Shown here: positions 56,085 to 64,000 of the stretch, in pieces
Numbering within the stretch: position 1 is the first letter of the stretch
How the letters are laid out: each line of letters opens with the position of its first letter
NCBI GenBank assembly: GCA_934045075.1
Contig: OW203725.1
Location: forward strand, 22,141,714-22,205,713
DNA: 64,000 nucleotides
Source of the DNA: Yponomeuta sedellus
Lineage: Eukaryota; Arthropoda; Insecta; Lepidoptera; Yponomeutidae
Reading direction: 5' to 3'
Translations under genes and position numbers: made by a program
Notes under the pieces: model-generated
Seen by the model: only the letters and a program-made list of their open reading frames with translations
The model's database searches: none
Told to the model about the DNA's origin: nothing

Positions 56085-56285
56085 ACATGGTTAGAATATA
56101 CCTCTCTAACTCTAGAGTAGGCTTCTGTTTTCGCCGCTTGAATTCTGATTTCGAAATTAAGTGTCATATAAGTTCCGATTTCGAAATTAAGTGTCATATT
56201 AGTTCCGATATTTCTTTTACACGAATATATCCGATTCCATCCGATAGTAGCCGAGGTATATTCTAAAAGCTAACAGACTATACCT
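56085..56285. mobile_element. MITE AGTCTGTTAGC, copy 4
   Basis: GGTTAGAATATACCTC at the left (TIR shortened), an internal duplication of TTTCGAAATTAAGTGTCATAT, and CCGAGGTATATTCTAAAAGC...ACAGACTA at the right. 56286-56930 is unassigned. Confidence 0.65.
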
Positions 56286-56935
56286 ACTTGTAAAGAGTGA
56301 CTTGCTTACAGACTATCGATTGCACATCGTTCGTGTAATCACATACATTATAGCCAGCTATGAAATTTATTATTTTACCCATGGGTAAATCATTAGAGGA
56401 TTTTAATAGGTCGACGGAGCGTGCCTTGCCAGCCGCTAAACTTCGGTACTTTCCAATCCAATCTGTAAGCCCGCTGCTCTATAATGGCTTCTCCTAAAGC
56501 ACTCCACTTCTTTCTGCCCTTAACTGGTATAATAGTAATAACTTCTACACAAAACGATTACTTGTCTTGCGCCTGATTATGTAATTTTTCACTTATACAT
56601 CTGTGTGCGGAAACGGAATGTTTACTTACTCTTCCGTATATATTTGAGCGTAATATGTATCACACAAAGTGGATACCGAATTTCCGTGGACATTGTAAAT
56701 GTGACACTCAACCACATAATTGTACGTCCAAGTCCAGTAAATATGTCGTTTTTGAACGCAGATGCATACATGAAAAGTTATATAATCAAGGCACTAGTCC
56801 GAAATTAGGATCCTCTATGCTAATGTAACCAGGTAAGGACATCACAAACATAGAAATACGCGCAGGCCATACTTAACTGGCAAACTTTGAAATCGTGTGA
56901 AATCATCACATTACATAATCACACTTTTTCACACT

Positions 56936-57127
56936 AATACTACTAATACTATAAAGTTCGTGAGTGTGTATGTTTGTTACTTCTTCACGTCTACACGGCT
57001 GGAGCGATTTTAATAAAATTCGGTATGAAGTTAGCTGACACTGTGGAATAACACATATACTATGTTTTATAGCGGGAAAATATCTTATTCCCATGGGAAA
57101 ATAGTATAACCGCGGGGCACAGCTAGT
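56936..57127 (+). mobile_element. Helitron-like element
   Basis: TACTACTAATACTATAAAG and GTGTGTATGTTTGTTACTTC at the 5' side; GCGGGAAAATATC, CCATGGG and CCGCGGGGCACAGCTAGT at the 3' side. CTAGT fits the Helitron 3' rule CTRRT. Non-coding. Classification from memory of lepidopteran repeats. 57128-58040 has no recognisable feature. Confidence 0.5.
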
Positions 57128-58044
57128 AAAAAATAAATAACTGTTACTGAACCCAGTGGACCGCATACTGAACCCCAAAATCCGCCTCCATAAATCCCGG
57201 CAGCATGTGTAAGCGTAATGATGTTTATTAATAATTTAAAGTGTGCATTTTAAATGTTCTGCACACAGTTTTGGGGACGCGTGCGCTCCAGAGATAGTGC
57301 TCACGCATCACCGCTTACAAAACGGTAGGGCTGTTCCTTTCGAATCAAAAATGTAAAAAAAAATATATACAAAGTAAAGAATTTATACTATACCATACTT
57401 TATCGTACATGAAGAACACTCGACAGGCAACAAAATTAAAGAAAACACATGTACAAAGGCGAGCTTATATCTTATATCTCAGAATTTACATTCTGTTTGT
57501 TGATAACGAACTTATCCGCTGCCTTCGGGTTGAGTTTAAAGCGGAGAGAAAGATAAAATCAAGGCACAGTATAGCTTGAGTAGCCTCCTTATAATGCAAA
57601 AAAAAATTGGAATATCCGAATTTTTTAAAACGGTTTAGTAGGTGTTAGAAGAATTAGGAATTCTTCCTTCAGAAAACATACCGCATTTTTGCTACCATTC
57701 TAAGCATTGTAACATGGAGTTCCGCTTAATTTTATCGAATAAAGTAATTTTTTTAACTCACCCTAAAAATTCCGGTCAGTCAGCCATTCAATACTTTTTT
57801 TTAAAATTGAGTAAGGCCTGATTTTCTTAAATATAACATTAATAATGAGGTAAAATTTAATGTATTTTGGTGTTAATAATAAAAAATCATTTATGGTGAG
57901 AAGGTACAGCTCAGCGTCTTATTTTGGCTACACACGAATTTATGTGTCTGACTAAAAAACGATCAGAGTTTTTTGTCGTATTTCGCTCTTCGGGACACTG
58001 GATTAAGGTTTTAGGGTTCCAATTTCCCGATAGTCATCTTGATT

Positions 58045-58150
58045 TCACTTGACTCCACCAACCCTGTCTTAACCCCGTTGTGAAGTATGGCCTAACCTGC
58101 CTGCGATGCAGGAAGAGATCCATGCCCCAGCAGTGGGGCAACGGTTGATA
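58045..58150 (+). mobile_element. 5S-like SINE (family B), 3' fragment
   Basis: GACTCCACCAACCCTGTC, GAAGTATGGCCTAACC, GATGCAGGAAGAG and CCCCAGCAGTGGGG. 58151-59450 shows no repeat or gene I recognise. Confidence 0.6.
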
Positions 58151-59451
58151 TCGATCTTGATTTATGATCTAATCCTGTATTTCCGTCATAAAATTTGATA
58201 AAACCACCATTCACCGCAAATGTGTGGACCAAAGTTACGAGTGACGTGTTATTATGATTGACGTATAGCCAAAAATCGATAATGCAAATAGAAACGACAG
58301 AAGGAACAAAGGAAGGGTAACCGGTTCGGAGTCCCCCGACCTCCGTGCACGCTGTATCTGCATACACAGTATGCGGGCACGTAATTAAAATGAGCATCTG
58401 CCGCTGTAGGTCTTGTAGCGCTGCGCCGCTGGATGACTCATGGCTGGCGTGCGACTCTGCAACGCGATTTGCGATTGCGACTTCGCGACACCAAGGATCC
58501 TCCGCAGGCAATACAGGATGCAACGCAACGAGGAAATATCCGTCCCGAAAATTGGAGGATAATTTATTTCCAGAAATTTTACCCTTTAGTCTCTTTAGGC
58601 AAGTAAGTTTCGCGACCAGTTGTGAAACCGGACGTTTTTTTCCTTTTTGGCAACTAGTTGTGATGGAAGAATGTGGGTGGCACGGGAAGGTATATAAATC
58701 AGTGTTTGCTAATACAAAGTGTTGCTAGTTTTAATTTTTGATTGTAGGCAACCAGATTAAAACTAGTTTATACATCAATTTATTACATTAGCTTTGTTTG
58801 GTGTTTAGCTTTACATCATGATTACCTACTTTAACAATTAGTATTATTCAGATTGAATTCTTTTTCGTTTGTTTCTTGCATTTTTTTCCATAATATTGCC
58901 TACTTATAAAAACAGGATTGTCTGACAGTACAAAGGCGGACTGACTGTCCCAGTAAAAATTATACAATTCGCGGGCTTAATACTAAGTAGGTCTTCAATT
59001 ATTTGTCGTCAATATGATCAAATGAGATGAGAGGAATGAGAGAAAGAACTTCAGTGAGAAATTTCGAGACTAAATCTGAAGTCCCGTATCCTAGCAGCAG
59101 AAAACTTTTGCGTTCCAGTCGCAAAGCGCGCAGCATAAGTTGCGGCTATTGTCTGTCTGCGCTTTGTTGTACAGTCTTGAATATGCAGCGAAAGGAACAG
59201 CTGGTAACTCCTGTAATGTTGATTAGATTGTAGTTCGCCCTACAGCGTTTGTAAACAGATGAGTTTGCGGGAGCTAACTTAAAGTTCTGTTGTAGTCTAC
59301 CAAGCACTAGCTAGGGGTTCTCTAATTTCAATTAGAGGTTAACGTTAAAATCGCCAAGAAGTTTATTGCATTCTACACTCTGCGTGGAAGGAATTTAAAA
59401 GTATTTTACACGTTACGTGGAAAAACCTTTGAGTAAGATAGACTAGTGCAC

Positions 59452-59945
59452 AGGTGCAAGCGAGATACATTAGATTAGATTTTAAATGTATTTATGTAAA
59501 GCGAGAAAGTAGAATTAAAGTAGTAGAAATGAGGTCCTTGAGAGGTATTTGTAGTGTTACTTTGAATGACAGGATACGCAATAGTCTGATAAGAGAACGT
59601 TGTAGACTGAAAGAGGATGTAGTGACTAGAATTAAGAAAAGAATGTTGCGTTGGTTTGGACATGTGTAGAGTATGAAGGAAGAAAGATTGACGAAACGAA
59701 TATATGTTGCGAATGTGAGTGGAAGGGCTGGTAAGGGACGTCCCAAGTAGACTTACATCGACCAAATAGGGGGATGTATTAGCAAAGGGAATAAAAAGTA
59801 CTCGGAACCGGCGTTCGTGCATGAAACGACTTATGAACGTTGATGAAGCGAAGTAGATCTGTCAGAATCGTGGCAAGTGGCATTCCCTGGTCTCTGCCTA
59901 CCCCTCTGGTATACAGGCGTGAGGTTATGTATGTATTATGTATCT
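59452..59945 (+). pseudogene. RTE-type LINE C-terminus and 3' UTR
   Basis: The reading YIRLDFKCIYVKRESRIKVV, EMRSLRGICSVTLNDRIRNS, RERCRLKEDVVTRIKKRMLR, WFGHV ends at TAG (59667-59669). It is the post-RT part of RTE-like polyproteins. The continuation ...RMKEERLTKRIYVANVSGRA is readable past the stop. GTCCCTGGTCTCTGCC...CCCCTCTGG and a short ATGT tail follow. 59946-60150 is unassigned. Confidence 0.7.
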
Positions 59946-60164
59946 GATCAGTTTCAGTGAAGATTTTTTTTTATTAAATAGACATTATTAATAATGTCTT
60001 TGTAAGCAGTTTTTTTAAAGTTAATTATTCAATAAATTTACAGAATACATATTTAATAAAAAAACACCAGGGAAACTGATTAAAGGATCACTTCCGAAAT
60101 AGTCACGAAAATGATAAAAAACTTTGCCTTTTGCATCTACGTAATGAGTAAGATAAGAATATTC

Positions 60165-60725
60165 TTTATTGAATATTTTTGCCAGTTAGTATATCTATGA
60201 AAACATTATGTACGTCAGGAAAAATATCAGTAAATTTCCAATTTTGGGTAGCCAATACAATGTAAATACTAGAAATAAACTTAAACTCTCGTTCCCACTA
60301 TTTAGGCTGACATAGGTTAATACATCCTTCATGGGGCATTGTATATGCTTCTACAATAAAGTCCCTGAAGATATATTAAGCTAGCCTGAAACGCGGTTCA
60401 AAAAATGTGTAAAGTACACTTAGTGCCAAAAGGGCTATTATAACAGAAAGGATTATTTAAATGACAATGATATCTTGAATGAAAGACACTACAATGCATA
60501 CGTTCTATGTTTTAAAATAATTATGTAAACTCTGTTAATTAAAGACTTTGAAAAGACTAAGTTTAGATTTTTTTGAAGAGACTCGAACCCGCGACCTCTT
60601 GCCATCCGTGCCAGCGCTCTACCAACCGAGCTAATGGGCGACTCACCGGCATCAGTGAAATTTTGAACCTCTTTACTATAATATTCTCTGTATTACGTAA
60701 CGTTCATTAAGCAGCAATTTATGCG
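60165..60725 (+). pseudogene. LINE-J fragment, decayed, with SINE-A remnant
   Basis: GCCAGTTAGTATATCTATGAAAAC...GGTAGCCAATACAATG...GGTTAATACATCCTTCATGGGGC parallels the coding part at 15.7-16.0 kb with several stops. The 3' UTR is interrupted at about 60577-60700 by a reverse SINE-A (CGAACCCGCGACCTC...AATGGGCGACTCACCGG) and resumes as AACGTTCATTAAGCAGC. Confidence 0.65.
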
Positions 60726-60727
60726 CT

Positions 60728-60955
60728 ACTTTGAACATAAAATGGGATGATTTTTACAGCGACCAGTCAGTCCAGTGGCCCATACCAGGTCGAAGATACT
60801 ACTCGGATGCTGCAGTGCCTGGGACATTGCTTTTTAGGCTGGCCACCACAAATGCACACCTTGACAGCTTATTCTGCCTTTCCCATGGGAAAGACAAGTC
60901 AATACGTGCCGAGCCAACCAAGCCGCGGATTTCCTCACAAAAAAGACAATTTACT
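60728..60955 (+). mobile_element. Family C SINE distal part
   Basis: AGTGCCTGGGACATTGC, GGAAAGACAAGTCAATACGTGCC and CCAAGCCGCGGATTTCCTCAC. Confidence 0.5.
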
Positions 60956-60959
60956 CATT

Positions 60960-61740
60960 TACTCAGTGATTCGCCCATTAGCTCAGTTGGAAGAGCGCTG
61001 GCACGGATAGCCAGAGGTCGCGGGTTCGAATCCCAGCATGGGTGGAATTTTTAGCCTCTAAATAGGTTTTTCAAATTGTCTTTAGCATGGGTTAGAGCAT
61101 TAAAAAAATATCATCATGTGGGTACAGCGATAGCATTCCGATGTAAAACCTAACTGCAAAGTAGGTACTCGGGGCTGCAAGTGATGCAAATTACTTCAGC
61201 TAGATGTCGCTGCCTGTACGTAATAGATAGATAGAGAGTAATACAGTGAGTAAAGAGGTTCGAAATTTCACTGATGTCGGTGAGTCGCTCATAAGCTCAC
61301 TTGGAAGAGCGCTGGCTCGGATAGCCAGAGATCGCGGGTTCGAATCCCGTCATGGGTGGAATTTTTAGCCTCTAAATAGGTTTTTTAAAATTGTCCTTAG
61401 CATGGGTTAGTGCATTAAAAAAAATATAATCATGTTGGTACAGCGATATCATTCCGATGTAAAACCTAACTGCAAAGTAGGTACTCGGGGCTGCAAGTGA
61501 TGCAAGTTACTTCAGCCAGATGTCGCTGCCTGTACGTAATAGATAGATAGAGAGTAATACAGAGAGTAAAGAGGTTTTTTCACTGATGCCGGTGAGTCGC
61601 CCATTAGCTCAGTTGGAAGAGCGCTGGCACGGATAGCCAGAGATCGCGGGTTCGAATCCCGACATGGGTGGAATTTTAAGCCTCTAAATAGGTTTTTTTT
61701 AAATTGTCCTTAGCACGGGTTAGTGCATTAAAAATATATA
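60960..61740 (+). repeat. SINE-A tandem trimer, ~313-bp period
   Basis: tRNA-like heads at 60973-61044, 61287-61358 and 61599-61670 are separated by the same A-tail plus 120-bp spacer as in the 7.5-kb array, here with point differences and an inserted GATAGATAGAGAG in two spacers. Box A (TTAGCTCAGTTGG) and box B (GGTTCGAATCCC) are closer to consensus than in the first array. An older independent tandem array. Confidence 0.75.
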
Positions 61741-61789
61741 TTCATTATTCATCTATACTGTTCGTCCTTTGTTGGAAGGATTTGTCATG

Positions 61790-61915
61790 ATCATAGTAAG
61801 CCGGTGCCAGTCCACTGCTGGACACTGCATAGACCTTTCTCAAAATTCGCCACTGAGCCGGATCTTCGACTCTTCTCTTCCAGTCACTGCACACCGCTTC
61901 GCGAATGCCGTCTAC
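61790..61915 (-). repeat. RTE-like LINE end, - copy
   Basis: CCAGTCCACTGCTGGACACTGCATAGACC, CGGATCTTCGACTCTTCTCTTCCAGTCACTGC and CGCTTCGCGAATGCCGTC, the reverse complement of the repeat at 30645. Confidence 0.5.
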
Positions 61916-62149
61916 GTGTGTAGAAGCATACATGCAGTTTCTTATCAAGCACATCTCTTGCACATCTCTTGTCTTACGGACACAGCCCTAGGAAATGTCT
62001 CATTACATGACACGCAGCTGCTTAAACATTGCCGGGCAAAAAGTACCGGGAAACTGGGCCTAGTTTCGGCCGCAGCCCAAGGTTTGCGTTGCCACGGATA
62101 TGTCCTGCCGCATCATATGATGATGCTGATTGACCTTTTTGCATCTACG

Positions 62150-62508
62150 TAATGAGATGATTTATACAGCGTCCAGTAGTATCCTCACTCACACTAGATG
62201 GGTGACGCTGTAGTGCCTGGGACATGGTTTTATAGATGATGTAGGCTAGCCCAGCACCTATACCATCCTGACAGCTTAGTCGGCCTAGCCCACCGGAAAG
62301 ACTAGTCAATACGTGCGCAGCTAACCAAGCCGCGGGTTTCCTAGCGAAGTTTTCTTTCACCGTTAGCGTATGGTATGCGACTAAAAATTCGCAAATGTAC
62401 GTAACTTTGAAATTAAACAAAGTCATTGGTACATGCCCGCACTCGGGATCGAACCTGAGGCTCTCGCTTGCCGGTCCATGGTTCTACCTACTGAGCTACC
62501 ACCGCTCT
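62150..62508 (-). mobile_element. tRNA-derived SINE (family C), full length
   Basis: From TTTTGCATCTACGTAATGAGATG to the tRNA-like head 62440-62508 (CGGGATCGAACCTGAGGC...CTACTGAGCTACCACCGC). It contains CCTGGGACATGG, AGCCCAGCACC, AGTCGGCCTAGCCCACC, GCCGCGGGTTTCC and AAGTCATTGGTACATGCCCG. Best copy of the family. Confidence 0.7.
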
Positions 62509-62553
62509 TACATGATATGTGCAATAATCTGCACATATCATGTAAGAGCGGTG
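62500..62553. repeat. Perfect 24-bp hairpin at the SINE head
   Basis: From the last bases of the SINE head (CACCGCTCTTACATG...) a 24-bp arm is followed, after the 6-base loop ATAATC, by its exact complement. The outer 5-6 bp of the arm are SINE, the inner part is not. 62776-63820 shows no recognisable gene or repeat. Confidence 0.75.
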
Positions 62554-63821
62554 ATACAGGGAATAGTTATGTAGGATATTATGTGTGCATATATGCAGTT
62601 TCCTAATCAGCAATGTTGCACATTTTTTGTCTTACGTGTAGAGACACAATCCTGCGAAATGTCTCTATACATGACACACAGCTGCTTAAACTTTGCCGGC
62701 AAAAAGTACCTGGGAACTGGGCCTGGTTTCGGCCGCAGCACAAGGTCGGTGTTGCCAGGGAGATGTCCGGCCGATTCGTGAAGTAAAGCATGAATAGTTA
62801 ATAGTTGAGGCCCGGCCGTCCCGGAAATCTTGTGAGCGATGGCTGGAGAGCACGCGACCCTTCGCGGTTTACGTCGAGTGCTACCGTTTGTTCGAACCCT
62901 TTTTTCTGCAGCCTAAAATAATGAAGCAAGTTGCTATGAGCGAATGTTGTCTTCAAGTTTCACTAAAGCATGTACAGTATACCTGAGAGTAAATATGCCG
63001 CTAAGGCCAAACTTAAGTCCAGAAAACATAACATTTCTTTTTTTCCATCATTGAAACCTAATGCTAACCTTGCACAATTCGAGATATTTTTTACTATGTA
63101 TTAAAATATATGCCATTTATTACGAATATTTTTTTGGTTATGTATGCTTATCATCATTTTCGGTTTGAAACTCCGTGAGTTACTACGGGTCCGTAGGACT
63201 TTAGTAACTCACAACATGCAGTGCTGACAAATTGCAGTGGGACGTATAAAGAGTAATACTATCCTTAAATAAATTCCGAAATTAAGGATGTATAGGGATA
63301 TGCCCATTTACAAAATTTATTTTGGTTTGAAAGTTTGAGAAAAGTAATTTGTAAGCCATAGTAAAATAAATGTACCTTAACAATAGCTATCGAATACGCT
63401 TGTTTAATTTCTTAAAAAAAATACTTTCCAAAAATATATTGCCATCACCTTGAATTTATGAGAATCATTGCCAGTAGCCTAATCTAATTGGTGCAGGCGC
63501 GTTTCGGATCCGTGGATCATTGTATCGAAAATTTGGTAGGCTTTACTAATTGTTTGCGTATTTTTGTGTACAATATTTCGGAACGAAACAACGCTATTCA
63601 AGTTTTTTTTATGTAGGTATTACGTTTATACTTTAGAGTCAGTAAAAATCAAAATACCTTAATGACATTTTTAATTCCTAATCATGTATCTGTGGCTCTC
63701 AAAAGACCCGCAAAGTTTTAATATCAGCGTGTTTTCTAGTCATCAATACAAACACCTTATGTTTTTTTTTTGATACGCCTGCCGCTTTTTCCTGCAGTTG
63801 ACTGGTAAAAAAATTAAGTTT

Positions 63822-63990
63822 AAAAACCTATTTAGAGGCTAAAAATTTTCACCCATGCCGGGATTCGAACCCGCAACCTCTGGCTATCCGTACCAGCGCT
63901 CTACCAATTGAGCCAATGGGCGACTCACGGCATCAGTGAAATTTCGAACCTCTTTACAATATTCTCTGTATTACGTATATTACGTAAATT
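63822..63990 (-). mobile_element. SINE-A copy at the window end
   Basis: AAAAACCTATTTAGAGGC, head 63852-63923 (reverse strand, perfect B box), AGTGAAATTTCGAACCTC and TTCTCTGTATTACGTA. The last bases TTTTTAGCCTCT restart a forward SINE-A end, so the element probably continues as an inverted dimer beyond the window. Confidence 0.7.
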
Positions 63991-64000
63991 TTTAGCCTCT

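Larger units (their letters stand above)
61925..62775 (+). repeat. ~190-bp direct duplication flanking a SINE
   Basis: ATGCAGTTTC...CTTACG...ATGACAC(G/A)CAGCTGCTTAAAC...GCCGG...AAAGTACC...AACTGGGCCT(A/G)GTTTCGGCCGCAGC occurs at about 61928-62112 and 62590-62775. Between them lies a complete family C SINE. Confidence 0.55.

Noticed and set aside
58092..58728. 143- and 127-residue frames on opposite strands
   Set aside because: Overlapping antisense pair without motifs; the end of one is 5S-like SINE sequence.

Overview
This is a eukaryotic, AT-rich, extremely repeat-dense window. Several repeat families look like ones I recognise from moth and butterfly genomes: tRNA-derived SINEs with the cagtggnac...gcctgaagaag and CCAATCCGCGGTGGGCACGCG bodies, RTE-type LINE tails ending in ATGT repeats, LINE tails ending in TAGA/TCTA repeats, and Helitron-like ends of the type CTACTAATATTATAAA...CAGCTAGT. 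I therefore infer a lepidopteran. I see no convincing host protein-coding gene, no rRNA operon, no CRISPR array and no bacterial-type operon. Almost all open reading frames are chance or repeat-derived.

The centre of interest is 30.9-39.6 kb, a nest of mobile elements. The innermost is a 7,631-bp DNA transposon (31248-38878). It has 22/23-bp terminal inverted repeats and a TA target duplication, and it carries two apparently intact, convergent, multi-exon genes. On + is a 562-residue DUF4806-type protein with six coding exons. On - is a 700-residue Tnp2-like transposase of the CACTA/Mirage/Chapaev kind with three exons and all expected catalytic landmarks. It sits inside a broken LINE endonuclease fragment. 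That fragment lies inside another DNA-transposon-like element (about 30877-39556), which in turn splits a tRNA-derived SINE.

Elsewhere: 0-4.7 kb holds MITE-like inverted repeats and LINE/SINE remnants. 4.7-7.4 kb is a 5S-rRNA-like SINE split by a 2,362-bp non-autonomous CACTG transposon with an AA target duplication. 7.5-8.7 kb is a 309-bp tandem array of a tRNA-derived SINE (SINE-A) inside one 12-bp target duplication. 10-30 kb is a mosaic of SINEs, LINE ends, a Jockey/CR1-type reverse-transcriptase relic at 22-23 kb and two RTE ends with ATGT microsatellites. 39.6-64 kb is a further mosaic with several inverted or palindromic SINE-A dimers, four-copy MITEs (also at 10.7 kb), a clean RTE-like C-terminus at 49.3 kb and a second SINE-A tandem array at 61 kb.

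The working relations are those of parasites and hosts. SINEs depend on LINE machinery: many copies show 11-15 bp target duplications, the mark of target-primed insertion. The two-gene transposon could still be active, and the 2.36-kb CACTG element would need a related but different transposase because its termini differ. Splice joints and frames were checked by hand; family names rest on motif recognition without database searches.
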